Shown here piece after piece: positions 35,880 to 44,661 of a stretch of DNA of 64,000 bases (its first letter is position 1; each line of letters starts with the position of its first letter). Position numbers and translations under genes: made by a program. The stretch is from an uncultured Clostridia bacterium (GTDB taxonomy: Bacteria > Bacillota > Clostridia > Christensenellales > Borkfalkiaceae). The stretch covers positions 124,001-188,000 of the forward strand of contig CANRIK010000001.1 of assembly GCA_947630705.1 (NCBI GenBank), in the 5' to 3' direction. The notes below the pieces were generated by a model. That model was not told the origin of the DNA. It saw only the letters and a program-made list of their open reading frames with translations, and made no database searches.

Positions 35880-36704
35880 ATGGAAAAAATCGAATACGAC
35901 GCCAAATATTTCAATCCTCTTCACACCCTCGACTGCGGTCAGATTTTCCGCTTTTCCGAGTTCGGGGAGGGATATATGGTAATCTCCGGCGACAGAGCCG
36001 CATACTTGCATACCGACGGTAAAACGACGGTCGCGGAATGTGACGACGGAGAATATTTTTATAACTTTTTCGACCTTGCGAGGGACTACGCCGAAATCAT
36101 AAAAAAGGCCGAAAGTTTTTCGGTGCCTCTCCTTTCGAGAAGCTGTGAAAAGTGCTCGGGATTGAGACTATTAAACCAACAGAAAGAGGAAATGATTTAC
36201 TCCTTTATAATTTCGCAGAACAACAATATTCCGAGGATAAAGGGCATTATTTCGAGGATATGCGAGGGTCTGGGAGAAAAGAGAGAGTTTATGGGGCGGC
36301 AATATTACGCCTTCCCCACCACCGACGCGCTCGCAAGCGCAGACGTGGAATTTTTCAGAAGAGCCGGCTGCGGTTACAGGGACGTTTTCCTCTTTGAAAC
36401 CTCAAAAAAAATAAAAAGAGAGGGTTTGGGCGGACTTGAAAATCTGAACACTCCCGATTTGAAGCGCGCGCTTATGGAGTACAAGGGCGTCGGCGCGAAA
36501 GTCGCCGACTGCATAGCGCTGTTCGGATTCTCGAAGAGAGACAGCTTTCCCGTCGATACTTGGATCGAGAAAATTTACAGAGAGGATTTCAACGGAAAAC
36601 TCACCGACAGAAATAAGATATGCGACTACTTTACGGGGCTCTTTAAAGAAAATTCCGGCTACATACAGCAGTATTTATTTTACGGAAAAAGGTTAAACTT
36701 ATAA
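35880..36704 (+). CDS. 8-oxoguanine DNA glycosylase (Ogg-type, HhH-GPD)
   Basis: The 274-residue DNA repair enzyme has an Ogg N-terminal domain (residues 1-110, including FNPLHTLDCGQIFRF-like DCGQIFRFSEF) and an HhH-GPD domain. The hairpin LMEYKGVGAKVADCIALFGF (about 198-217) holds the catalytic Lys in VGAKVADC; the Asp is in FPVDTWIEKIY. QQKEEMIYSFIISQNNNIPRIK is the usual helix of bacterial Ogg1 homologues. It excises 8-oxoG from oxidised DNA and can nick the backbone. It is one base upstream of the phospholipase-like gene, so the two are cotranscribed. Confidence 0.92.
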   Translation: MEKIEYDAKYFNPLHTLDCGQIFRFSEFGEGYMVISGDRAAYLHTDGKTTVAECDDGEYFYNFFDLARDYAEIIKKAESFSVPLLSRSCEKCSGLRLLNQQKEEMIYSFIISQNNNIPRIKGIISRICEGLGEKREFMGRQYYAFPTTDALASADVEFFRRAGCGYRDVFLFETSKKIKREGLGGLENLNTPDLKRALMEYKGVGAKVADCIALFGFSKRDSFPVDTWIEKIYREDFNGKLTDRNKICDYFTGLFKENSGYIQQYLFYGKRLNL

Positions 36705-36705
36705 T

Positions 36706-37380
36706 ATGCCCGACTATTTTACGCACATGATCGCCGCGGACAAAATTTACGAGAGAATGGACGCAGACGTAAAAAACAAGATACGTTCGAGAGCGCTTTA
36801 TATCCTCGGGGCGCAGGGCGGCGATGTGTTTTTCGCATACAATATAAGTCTGTCGAAGCGTAACCTCGGCAGGGAGTTGCACGAAAGAGACGCAAAGGAA
36901 CTCTTTAAACGTCTCTTTCTCGGAAACCCCTCCTATGCGGCCGGATATGCCACGCACTACGCTCTGGACAGTACCGTTCACCCCATAGTATACTCTTATT
37001 GCGAGGGTAAAAAGTCGCCTTTCGCCCATCAGAACTTTGAAAAAGATATCGGGCTGTACGTGAGCAAGTTTTACCGCACGAGGCGAACGATACTGCCTCG
37101 CGAGCAGGTATTGCAGTGCACGGGATCCGTTTACGATTCCATAAAACTTGTAGAGCCGTCGGTGACCGTGACGGGTGTAGAAAGATGTCTGAAAAGACAT
37201 TTCGGTTACACGAGATTTTTATTGAGAAACAAAAAACAGAGTTATAAATGTCAATTCGACTTCTCGCTGTTTGCCGGAATTATCGAGGAGGCCGTAGACT
37301 TCGGCGTAAAGACTGCGGAATGTGTGCTGAAAGGCGACATAGACGACCGCATGTTTTCGAGGGAGTTTTTACAGAGATAG
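36706..37380 (+). CDS. Zinc-dependent phospholipase C-like protein
   Basis: The 224-residue protein has the metal-binding pattern of the zn_dep_PLPC family: an early His (YFTHMIAADKIYERM), GAQGGDVFFAYNI near 40, ATHYALDSTVHPIVY near 84-98 and HQNFEKDIG near 109. Short bacterial members of this family are cytoplasmic and of unknown substrate; there is no signal peptide here. Convergent with spoIVFB, with only three bases between the stops. Confidence 0.82.
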   Translation: MPDYFTHMIAADKIYERMDADVKNKIRSRALYILGAQGGDVFFAYNISLSKRNLGRELHERDAKELFKRLFLGNPSYAAGYATHYALDSTVHPIVYSYCEGKKSPFAHQNFEKDIGLYVSKFYRTRRTILPREQVLQCTGSVYDSIKLVEPSVTVTGVERCLKRHFGYTRFLLRNKKQSYKCQFDFSLFAGIIEEAVDFGVKTAECVLKGDIDDRMFSREFLQR

Positions 37381-37383
37381 CGC

Positions 37384-38181
37384 CTATACCAACTTATCGT
37401 ACAGAGCGGCCGTTTTAAGTTTTGAATAGAGTTCGTCCTCGGTGATTTCATCGAGGAATTTTTCATTGTCGTAAATCTGCAAAACGAGATAGCGACTGCC
37501 GTCGGTAAAGCGCAAAGCGTCTTTGTACGTGGAATTTTTATCGAGTATCACATAGCGTATCTCCTTGCCCTTCTTTTTTTTGGCGACGATGAAATCTATC
37601 TTCTGCATCGGCGAGGTTTTAGTGAACGCAGAGCACAGCAAAAAGACGGCGATAACGAGAAACGACGGGTTGCGAAACACCGTAAAATACAGCGCGACAA
37701 GAGCGGTTACAACCGCCAAATTGACGATACGTGTTGAGATTTCCGCAACCTTCGGGCTGAACAGTCTGTTCAAAAAACACTTCGCCACTCTGCCTCCGTC
37801 GAGAGGATATGCCGGCAACAGATTTATTACAAGCATAGCCGCGTTGGAATAGAATATAATGTCGGTGTAGGCGTATGTCTGCGGCACGAACCACCACAGT
37901 CCGGCGACCGCAACCGAAATAAAGAAGTTTACGGCAGGTCCGGAGAGCGCAAGTTTTATTTCGTCGGCGGCGGATATACCTTCGATATCACATTCCGCGG
38001 CCGCGCCGTACGGCATGAGGCTTATCTTTACGCACTCGTATCCCAGACGCTCCGCGCAAAATATATGACCGCACTCGTGCAGGAGTGCGGTCAGAGCGCA
38101 GATTATGAATACGGGAAAGCCGCCGAACAGCGCCGTAAGCAATCCCACCGCGAAAAACAGAGGATGAATTGTTACTTTCAC
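37384..38181 (-). CDS. spoIVFB: Site-2 metalloprotease, SpoIVFB-like (M50B)
   Basis: The 265-residue intramembrane zinc protease has HECGH at 35-39 in the second helix and the third zinc ligand region LLPAYPLDGGR near 119-129. The C-terminal part (about 190-265, RYVILDKNSTYKDALRF; LVLQIYDNEKFLDEI) resembles the CBS-like ATP-binding domain of SpoIVFB. In Bacillus it cleaves pro-sigma-K in the mother cell. The start overlaps the preceding spoIVFA-like gene by 4 bp (ATGA), which supports this assignment over a generic M50 protease. Confidence 0.88.
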   Translation of the reverse strand: MKVTIHPLFFAVGLLTALFGGFPVFIICALTALLHECGHIFCAERLGYECVKISLMPYGAAAECDIEGISAADEIKLALSGPAVNFFISVAVAGLWWFVPQTYAYTDIIFYSNAAMLVINLLPAYPLDGGRVAKCFLNRLFSPKVAEISTRIVNLAVVTALVALYFTVFRNPSFLVIAVFLLCSAFTKTSPMQKIDFIVAKKKKGKEIRYVILDKNSTYKDALRFTDGSRYLVLQIYDNEKFLDEITEDELYSKLKTAALYDKLV

Positions 38182-38915
38182 GACTTCCAGACGGGAACGG
38201 CGCCCGATAAAGTCAAACCGTCTATCAACTCTTCGCCGTCGTAAAGAGCTACGCTAACTTCGCCCTCTCCGTCGGTGTAAGCGAAGGGAAGATTGCCCTT
38301 TACGCTGTCGCCCACGGAGCAATATACCGTATCAATGCCCGTTATTACGCTCGAAAACGTAGATGTATGGGCTATTTTTACGACATAGGAATCGTTTTGA
38401 AGAGTTATTTCGGATACCTTGCCGTCGCATACGGGATATACTGTGCCGGCGGCGGTGAACGTAATAATGCCGTTTTCGCTGACGGTCACTTCGGCGTCGG
38501 AAAAACTGCCGACTACCGACGACAGCGCGAGTTCGTTGTAGCTGGGTTCCGAGGTCTCCTCCACGGGATTTACAAGAGAGGATATGAAAGTATTTATGGC
38601 GCTGGTCGGCATAAATATATTGGTGAGAAAAATCGATATCGCTATAAGGCAGACAGCCGCTATCTCGCTGAAAAGAATTATACTCTCCCTGTCCTTACCG
38701 AATTTAATTGAGTTCTTGGCGGTCTTTTCGGGTGGGTCGGAGAGGTCTTCGCCCTCGACATAGGCTCCGACGCGTTCGTTCACGCTGTCAACCACGCGCT
38801 CTTTCAAGTCGTCGCGAGGAAGCTGTTCCCTGCGGCGGAAAAAACTTTTTTTCTTTGTAACGGTAACCGTACTCGCCGGTATTTCCAGCATTTCGGCATA
38901 GTCTAAATCCTGCAT
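38178..38915 (-). CDS. spoIVFA: SpoIVFA-like membrane protein with M23/LytM-type C-terminal domain
   Basis: The 245-residue protein has a cytoplasmic charged N terminus (KKKSFFRRREQL), one membrane helix (ESIILFSEIAAVCLIAISIFLTNIF, about 78-102) and a C-terminal lysostaphin-like beta domain (VYPVCDGKVSEITLQNDSYVVKIAH; VGDSVKGNLPFAYTDGEG). The HxxxD and HxH zinc ligands of active M23 endopeptidases are absent, as in SpoIVFA, which tethers and inhibits SpoIVFB. Directly upstream of and overlapping the M50 gene. A GGAGG Shine-Dalgarno supports the start. Confidence 0.82.
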   Translation of the reverse strand: MQDLDYAEMLEIPASTVTVTKKKSFFRRREQLPRDDLKERVVDSVNERVGAYVEGEDLSDPPEKTAKNSIKFGKDRESIILFSEIAAVCLIAISIFLTNIFMPTSAINTFISSLVNPVEETSEPSYNELALSSVVGSFSDAEVTVSENGIITFTAAGTVYPVCDGKVSEITLQNDSYVVKIAHTSTFSSVITGIDTVYCSVGDSVKGNLPFAYTDGEGEVSVALYDGEELIDGLTLSGAVPVWKS

Positions 38916-39047
38916 AATGTTCCTCCGGAATTTTTAAGTCTATCTTAATATATGAGAAGGACAAGCAGTATAGAACAATTTTTCCCGAACATTGCATATA
39001 ATGAACAAATAATTTTGGAATTTGAGTTCTTGCCTTAAATACAGAGC

Positions 39048-39081
39048 GCCGCCGCGGAGGGCTGTTGCCCTCCGCGGCGGC
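39048..39081 (-). terminator. Long hairpin after rsmA
   Basis: A 15-bp perfect GC-rich stem (GCCGCCGCGGAGGGC with its complement, 4-nt loop) lies 28 bases after the rsmA stop. No T tract follows on either strand, so it may protect a 3' end rather than terminate on its own. Confidence 0.6.
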
Positions 39082-39108
39082 TATGGTTCTCCGTTTACGG
39101 TTCGAAAA

Positions 39109-39951
39109 TTATGACTCTGCGTTTCGGCTCCTTAAAGCGTCGGCAAGCTCGGCAAACTTCATGGGCGAGAGAGTTTCTCCTCGCGCCTTCAAATCTATTT
39201 TGCAAGAAATCAGAAGCGCCTCCGCCTCCTCTCGCGGCATATCAAACGCGCGCACAAGGTTGTTTTCGAGAGTTTTACGGCGTGACGCAAATGCGGCGTG
39301 CACTACCTTTTTATATAGGGAAGCGTCCGCAACGGGTATCCTGCCGTCCTCTATCGTGAGTTTGACGACGGCGCTGTCCACGTTCGGCCGAGGCGTGAAC
39401 ATTTCTCTCGGCACCCTCTTCAATATCTTTGCGGAGGCGCGCAGAGCGATTACCGCGGTTATGGCTCCGTAATCGGGCGTTGCCGGAATTGCGCAGAATC
39501 TTTCTGCGACCTCTTCCTGCACCATGACGGTCAGACTCTCGCACAGAGTGCTTTCGTCGAGGATTTTTGTTATGAGCGGCGTCGTTACGTAGTAGGGAAG
39601 ATTTGCCACCACGCTGAACTTTCCTATCGATTTTTCGAGGGCGGCGAGGTCTGCTTTAAGGAAATCCTTGAAAATTATTTCGGCGTTTTCCACTCCGTCA
39701 AGAGTTTTTGAGAGGACGGGCTTCAAGGAACCGTCTATTTCGAAGCCTATCACCTTTTTTGCGCGCTCCGATATCGCGCGCGTCAAAGTTCCGGCTCCGC
39801 AACCGATCTCCACAACCACGTCGGAAGGTTGAACGCCGGAGGCCTCGACTATGGACGCCAGAAGGTTTTTATCGGTTATGAAGTTTTGGCCGAGGCGTTT
39901 CTTAAAGGCGAACCCCTCTGTTTTTAAGGTTGTTTTTACGTTGTTTTCCAT
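39109..39951 (-). CDS. rsmA: 16S rRNA (adenine1518-N6/adenine1519-N6)-dimethyltransferase
   Basis: The 280-residue KsgA/RsmA dimethylates two adjacent adenines in helix 45 of 16S rRNA. Motifs: RLGQNFITDKNLL near 19-31, SAM site VVEIGCGAGTLTRAIS near 46-61, catalytic NLPYYVTTPLITK near 119-131, and FTPRPNVDSAVVKL near 178-191. The C-terminal small domain is complete. The start has no clear Shine-Dalgarno or leaderless promoter. It is divergent from nothing; tatD-metG lies behind it on the same strand. Confidence 0.95.
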   Translation of the reverse strand: MENNVKTTLKTEGFAFKKRLGQNFITDKNLLASIVEASGVQPSDVVVEIGCGAGTLTRAISERAKKVIGFEIDGSLKPVLSKTLDGVENAEIIFKDFLKADLAALEKSIGKFSVVANLPYYVTTPLITKILDESTLCESLTVMVQEEVAERFCAIPATPDYGAITAVIALRASAKILKRVPREMFTPRPNVDSAVVKLTIEDGRIPVADASLYKKVVHAAFASRRKTLENNLVRAFDMPREEAEALLISCKIDLKARGETLSPMKFAELADALRSRNAES

Positions 39952-40107
39952 AATTTAGCCGCCGTTTTATCGGTATGTATCGAGTTTTTTGAATACAAAC
40001 TACTAACGTAAACGTTATGTTTACCGTCTGTTTTGTCCGGCGACACATAATGACCGTTAATTGCCGTTATGCAGCCCGTGTACAATTCAGCCACACCTAT
40101 GACAAAG

Positions 40108-40131
40108 AAGTCCGCATTGCTATGCGGACTT
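40108..40131. terminator. Hairpin after tatD
   Basis: AAGTCCGCAT and ATGCGGACTT form a 10-bp stem with a 4-nt loop. The better T tract is on the plus strand, but the only nearby gene end is tatD on the minus strand. The rest of 39952-40107 shows nothing I can name. Confidence 0.65.
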
Positions 40132-40141
40132 TGATTTTTTA

Positions 40142-40915
40142 TTATAATTTTCCGAATAGCGCATGAGCGTTTTTATAGACGGTTTCAGACATTTCCTCCG
40201 CCGAAACACCCCTTACAGCCGCCATGTTTTCCAAAATCTCGGGAATACTTTCGGGAGTATTGGGAAAGGCTCCGTAACGGCTCTTCGGAGCAAGGTACGG
40301 GCTGTCGGTTTCGGTGAGAAGTCTGTCCGACGGCAGTGCGGCGATAGTTCGGCGCGCCTTTTTACTGCCCGACCATGTGCTTGTGCCGCCGAAGGAAAAG
40401 TACGCGCCCAACTTCAAAAATTCCTCCGACATTTCGGTAGAATGGGAATAGCAATGAAGCAAAAAACCCTCTTTCAAAAGTTCTCTCTTTTCTTTCAGAA
40501 GGCAGAGCATATCCTCCGCACAGTCGCGAGAGTGTATCTGCACGGGCAAGCCGAGCTCATGGGCAAGCTCCAACTGCGCCGTAAAAGCCGCGCGCTGGGC
40601 GGCTTTGTCCGTTTCGGGATAGTGATAATCGAGGCCTATTTCGCCGATTGCGACGCAGCGCGGATGAGCGGCGAGTTCGGCAAGACGGACAAGCGCGTTT
40701 TTATCGAAATCTTGCAGTTCCGTGGGATGAATTCCGACCGTAAAGCCGACGGACGGAAATTTTTCAGACTGCTCGCGAGCAAATACGCTCGTTTCGAGAT
40801 TACAGCCGACGGCAATGACCTCTTGCACTCCGACCGCGTTGAGCTTGGAAATCAACTCTCCGATATCGCCGTAAAAGCCGCCGTCGAGATGACAGTGTAC
40901 GTCGATATATCTCAC
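40142..40915 (-). CDS. TatD-family metal-dependent DNase
   Basis: The 257-residue TIM-barrel hydrolase has DVHCHLDGGF at the N terminus, IGEIGLDYHYPETDK near 92, IHSRDCAEDM near 128, LHCYSH near 152 and LTETDSPYLAP near 202. TatD enzymes are 3'-5' exonucleases or DNases with roles in repair. The start overlaps the metG stop by 4 bp, reproducing the common metG-tatD order of Firmicutes. Confidence 0.93.
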   Translation of the reverse strand: MRYIDVHCHLDGGFYGDIGELISKLNAVGVQEVIAVGCNLETSVFAREQSEKFPSVGFTVGIHPTELQDFDKNALVRLAELAAHPRCVAIGEIGLDYHYPETDKAAQRAAFTAQLELAHELGLPVQIHSRDCAEDMLCLLKEKRELLKEGFLLHCYSHSTEMSEEFLKLGAYFSFGGTSTWSGSKKARRTIAALPSDRLLTETDSPYLAPKSRYGAFPNTPESIPEILENMAAVRGVSAEEMSETVYKNAHALFGKL

Positions 40916-42909
40916 GAAAGAGCGCTCCCGTCGGGGATATCCTTTTCGGGCGAAATCAGAGAGAGCGTTCCGTCGGGCGCCTCGGCGCAGACTATCATTC
41001 CCTCCGAAATTATTCCCTTCATCTCGCGCGGAGGAAGATTTACTACCACCACTACTTTTTTGCCGACCATCTCTTCGGGAGTATAATGGGCGGCTATGCC
41101 GGAGAGCACGGACAGAGTTCTGTTACCGACTCTTACGGTTTCGTGCAGAAGTTTGCTCTTCTTTACCGCCTCGCAAGCCGTAATTACTCCGACGCGCATA
41201 TCCACCTTCGAAAAGTCGTCTATGGTAATATCGGGTTTTTTCTGCGTTTCATCGGTGAGCGCAGCTTCTGCGCGCTGGGCCGACTCTATCTTTTCTATCA
41301 TGGGTTTGATTTCCTCGTATTTTACTCTTTCAAACAGCGTTAAGGGGGCTTTGGTTACGGTATATTCGCGTGCGTACGCAAATTCCGCGAGGGATTGAAG
41401 GCTCCTGTCCGCTCCGCCCGTTTCGGAGAAAATTTTTTCGGAAGTCTCCGGCATAAACGGCTTCAAAAGGTTTGCTCCCAACTCTATTGCGGACAGCAGA
41501 TTATACAGAACGGTCGAGAGCCTGTCCTTTTTGTCCTCCTCCCTTGCAAGCAACCAAGGCGTTGTTTCGTCTATATATTTGTTGGCGCGGCGGAAAACGG
41601 AAATAACCGCGTCGAGGGCGTCCGCCACTCTGTATTCCTCCATTGCCGCCGTCACCTTTGTAGGTGCGGAGAGCACGGCGGATATGAAATCGGAATCGAC
41701 TTCACCGACAACGTTTTTGTTTTCGGCTCTGCCCGAGAGATATTGATTTGTCATCGATACCGTGCGCTTTACGAGATTGCCGAGGGTGTTGGCAAGATCG
41801 GAATTTATTCTCTCGCACATGAGTTCCCAAGTTATTATGCCGTCGTCGGCATAGGGCATTTCGTGCAGAACGAAAAAGCGCACCGCGTCCGCTCCGAATA
41901 CGTCGGCGAGGTCGTCGGCGTAGAGAACGTTGCCCTTTGACTTGGACATTTTATCGCCGCCTTGCAGCAGCCAGCCGTGACCGAAAACGCTCTTCGGCAG
42001 AGGCTCTCCGAGCGCCATAAGGAAAATCGGCCAATATATTGTATGGAAACGGATTATGTCCTTTCCGATTATATGCACGTCCGCCGGCCAATATTTTTTA
42101 TATTTTTCGGAAGGCTCCGCCGTGTCGTAGCCGACGCCCGTTATATAGTTTGTAAGCGCGTCGAGCCAGACGTATACCACGTGGCCGCTGTCGAAATCGA
42201 CGGGTATGCCCCATTTGAAGGTGGAACGGGATACGCACAAATCCTGTAATTTTGTTTTCAACGTACCGTTATCCGCCGCGGCGCAAAGCTCTTCGTCGGA
42301 TTTTCCGATAAACTCGTCGGCAAGCAGAAAGTTGTTCATCATTTCGCGTTTTCTCGACACCGGCCGGATAAATTCGGGATGAGTGACAATGTGCTTCACG
42401 AGGCGGTCGGCATACTTGCCCATTCTGAAAAAATACGCCTCTTCGCGAGCCGGCTTGACTTCTCTGCCGCAGTCGGGACAGCGACCGTTTACAAGCTGGC
42501 TTTCAGACCAGAAACTTTCGCACGGAGTGCAATACAGTCCCTCGTAAGCGCCCTTGTAAATATCGCCGTTTTTATAAAATTTCGCAAAAATCTTCTGTAC
42601 TGCCGCCACATGATAATCGTCGGTGGTGCGAATGAATTTATCGTATGAAATATTCATTCTGCTCCATATATTCTTAATGACCGATACCACGTCGTCAACG
42701 AACTGACGCGGGGTCACTCCCTTATCTTCGGCCTTCTGTTCCACTTTAAGTCCGTGCTCATCCGTGCCCGTCATAAAGAACACGTCGTAGCCTTGCATTC
42801 TCTTGAAACGGGCTATCGCGTCGCTCAAAATTATTTCGTAGGTGTTGCCTATATGGGGTTTGCCGGAGGTGTATGTTATTGCCGTGGTGAGATAGAATTT
42901 TTCTGCCAT
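40912..42909 (-). CDS. metG: Methionyl-tRNA synthetase
   Basis: The class I synthetase of about 665 residues has HIGN in KPHIGNTYEIILSDA, the zinc knuckle CTPCESFWSESQLVNGRCPDCG, the KMSKS loop GDKMSKSKGN and a C-terminal tRNA-binding OB domain from about residue 560 (DFSKVDMRVGVITACEAV). I start at the ATG at 42909 (MAEKFYLTTAITY); a TTG five codons upstream is in frame but gives a non-canonical start. The promoter TTTACA-17-TATACT (about 42943-42970) overlaps the region upstream of spmA. No T-box is visible in the roughly 30-nt leader. Confidence 0.96.
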   Translation of the reverse strand: MAEKFYLTTAITYTSGKPHIGNTYEIILSDAIARFKRMQGYDVFFMTGTDEHGLKVEQKAEDKGVTPRQFVDDVVSVIKNIWSRMNISYDKFIRTTDDYHVAAVQKIFAKFYKNGDIYKGAYEGLYCTPCESFWSESQLVNGRCPDCGREVKPAREEAYFFRMGKYADRLVKHIVTHPEFIRPVSRKREMMNNFLLADEFIGKSDEELCAAADNGTLKTKLQDLCVSRSTFKWGIPVDFDSGHVVYVWLDALTNYITGVGYDTAEPSEKYKKYWPADVHIIGKDIIRFHTIYWPIFLMALGEPLPKSVFGHGWLLQGGDKMSKSKGNVLYADDLADVFGADAVRFFVLHEMPYADDGIITWELMCERINSDLANTLGNLVKRTVSMTNQYLSGRAENKNVVGEVDSDFISAVLSAPTKVTAAMEEYRVADALDAVISVFRRANKYIDETTPWLLAREEDKKDRLSTVLYNLLSAIELGANLLKPFMPETSEKIFSETGGADRSLQSLAEFAYAREYTVTKAPLTLFERVKYEEIKPMIEKIESAQRAEAALTDETQKKPDITIDDFSKVDMRVGVITACEAVKKSKLLHETVRVGNRTLSVLSGIAAHYTPEEMVGKKVVVVVNLPPREMKGIISEGMIVCAEAPDGTLSLISPEKDIPDGSALS

Positions 42910-43017
42910 ATCAACGCTTCTCAATCTGTTATTTTTTAATTAGTATATCATTTATTTTCAAGGTTGTAAAACGTATAATGGCGAATAAGTCAAAAATTAA
43001 CCTCATAAACATAGTTT

Positions 43018-43572
43018 ATGAACGCTATTTTTACGGTTATTTTTTTAATTTCGCTGACGGTTATAGCCGTAATTTCTCCCGACGGCGCGTTGACTGCGCT
43101 CATGAACGGCGCGGAAAAGGCGCTCGTCATGGCGGCCACGCTGTTCTGTGTTTACGCCGTATGGATGGGGCTCTCGCGGCTGGCGGAAAAGAGCGGTCTC
43201 TCCGGCGCGGCTGCAAGGAGACTGAAACCTTTGACAAAGAGGCTTTTCAAAACGGAAAACGACCGCGCATGCGAAAATATTTCCATGAACCTTGCGTGCA
43301 ATTTACTCGGGATTGGCGGAGCTGCGACTCCGCATGCCGTAAAAGCCATTGACGAGCTGGAAAAAGAGGAAAATTCTTTTGCGCAGAAACTGCTGTTTAT
43401 AATAAACGCTACTTCGGTGCAGATTGTGCCGACAACGGTTATAGCTTTGAGGTCTGCCGCAGGGAGCGTTTCCGCGGCGGACATATTTTTTCCGTCGCTT
43501 ATCTGCACAGCGTTTTCAACGGTTCTGGCCGCTGCCGTATTTATTTTGGGATCTAAAAAATGGCACTGGTAA
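43018..43572 (+). CDS. spmA: Spore maturation protein A
   Basis: The 184-residue nucleoside-recognition (Gate) family membrane protein has three or four hydrophobic helices. ISMNLACNLLGIGGAATPHAVKAIDEL near residues 88-114 is the SpmA signature. With SpmB it is needed for spore-core dehydration and heat resistance in Bacillus and Clostridium; the molecular activity is unknown. Overlaps spmB by 13 bp. A TATAAT at 42974-42979 lies upstream, but the ATG lacks a clear Shine-Dalgarno. Confidence 0.92.
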   Translation: MNAIFTVIFLISLTVIAVISPDGALTALMNGAEKALVMAATLFCVYAVWMGLSRLAEKSGLSGAAARRLKPLTKRLFKTENDRACENISMNLACNLLGIGGAATPHAVKAIDELEKEENSFAQKLLFIINATSVQIVPTTVIALRSAAGSVSAADIFFPSLICTAFSTVLAAAVFILGSKKWHW

Positions 43573-44063
43573 TACCCCTTATATTCATTGCCGTATTCAC
43601 CTTCGCCATCATCAAAAAAGTTAAGATATACGACGAATTTTCCGCCGGAATAGGCGAAGCCATAAAGTTTACTCTGTCCGTTCTGCCATGCCTTGCCGCA
43701 ATATTCATGATGTGCGAGCTATTCGAGGCGAGCGGACTTTCTGATAAACTTACCGAACTGCTTTCGCCCGTGTTTTCATTCTTCGGAATACCCTCCGAAT
43801 TGACAAAACTTGTACTTATAAAGCCGTTTTCGGGAAGCGGTTCGCTTGCGTACCTGAACGGAATTATCGAAACTTACGGTCCAGACAGCTACATATCGAG
43901 GTGCGCCGCCGTCTGCTTCGGGTCCTCTGAAACGGTGTTTTACATCTCCGCCGTATACTTCGTAGGACTGCCCAGAAAAAAACTTGCCGCACCCATTATA
44001 ATAGTGCTCGTATCGACATTCTTAACAACCGTTCTCGCCTGCCTTATTTGCAAAGTTTTGTGA
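43560..44063 (+). CDS. spmB: Spore maturation protein B
   Basis: The 167-residue partner of SpmA is also from the Gate family. KPFSGSGSLAYLNGIIETYGPDSYISRCAAV near residues 90-120 and GSSETVFYISAVYFV near 122-136 are SpmB hallmarks. The start lies within the spmA end, so the pair is translationally coupled. The next recognisable terminator is about 180 bases downstream. Confidence 0.93.
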   Translation: MALVIPLIFIAVFTFAIIKKVKIYDEFSAGIGEAIKFTLSVLPCLAAIFMMCELFEASGLSDKLTELLSPVFSFFGIPSELTKLVLIKPFSGSGSLAYLNGIIETYGPDSYISRCAAVCFGSSETVFYISAVYFVGLPRKKLAAPIIIVLVSTFLTTVLACLICKVL

Positions 44064-44180
44064 TAAAAATGTGAAAATGTTGAAAAATAACAAAAAATGT
44101 TTATCACGCTAAATTATAAATATTTATAAATTTATTGACAAAATATTTTACTTTTCTTTTTATTTGTCTATAATTATTAA

Positions 44181-44277
44181 TGTAATCGATAGTTGATTAC
44201 GATTTTACATAGCTCATCATTTTTCCCCCTTATCATATAGAGGCGGCGCAAACTCTGGTTTGCGTCGTTTCTTTTTT
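44181..44277 (+). ncRNA. Candidate small RNA (promoter to terminator, C-rich middle)
   Basis: A TATAAT (44169-44174), with a weak -35 TTTTAC 17 bp upstream, would start an RNA of about 97 nt. It has a 5' hairpin (GTAATC...GATTAC, 44182-44200), an unpaired stretch with TTTCCCCCT (44222-44230) and an intrinsic terminator (44245-44277). There is no reading frame. The alternative is that this is simply the distal 3' UTR of spmB. Confidence 0.4.
44245..44277 (+). terminator. Terminator of spmAB or of the candidate small RNA
   Basis: GGCGCAAAC and GTTTGCGTC form a 9-bp stem with loop TCTG, followed by a T-rich tail. Confidence 0.85.
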
Positions 44278-44303
44278 CATTTTTCTACTTCGTTAATTTC
44301 CGC

Positions 44304-44335
44304 AAAAAAAGAAAAGCCTCCGTTTTTTTCGGAGG
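44304..44335 (-). terminator. Terminator of the cysteine desulfurase transcript
   Basis: On the minus strand CCTCCG and CGGAGG pair around an A run, and are followed by CTTTTCTTTTTTTG. Confidence 0.75.
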
Positions 44336-44661
44336 ATAAAAAGGAGATTTATATTTTCGTAAAGTTGTATATTTGTACATGAAGCTATATGCTTGAAGCA
44401 GTCGATATTGTGCTCTAAATAAGAAATATCACATAAACTCCGACGTTTTGGAATAACGTCTACATATGAATTACAAAAGCTACACACAGAACGCAGGAAA
44501 AGACGCATAATGCTGCTTTTTTTCTTCGATTTCATTTTAATCGCGGTCGCCCAAATATTTCCACGATTTTTTCTCTTGCTCAAATTTAATCGGGCAATTT
44601 TTTTGCGATTGCTTATGGAACGCTCATTATGCGAAGATGTCTTCAATAATCCGGACCTATT

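Larger units (their letters stand above)
44064..44661. other. A/T-rich intergenic region, 598 bp, no supported protein gene
   Basis: The stretch between spmB and the cysteine desulfurase is markedly richer in A/T than its neighbours. It contains a possible short transcript (44181-44277) and, on the minus strand, a terminator at 44317-44335 that would end the desulfurase message after a 3' UTR of more than 300 nt. An antisense frame at 44293-44646 has unlike-genome codon use and runs through the hairpin, so I do not call it. Confidence 0.6.

Noticed and set aside
42910..42980. T-box leader upstream of metG (and alaS/cysS)
   Set aside because: The metG leader is only about 30 nt, and cysS and alaS lie inside an operon. 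No T-box AGGGTGG-type sequence or antiterminator is seen. A GGGTGG in the cysE upstream region lacks the rest of the structure.
44293..44646. 117-codon minus-strand frame downstream of the cysteine desulfurase
   Set aside because: It runs through the terminator hairpin at 44317-44335, has no Shine-Dalgarno and uses A/T-rich codons unlike the neighbours. More likely 3' UTR.
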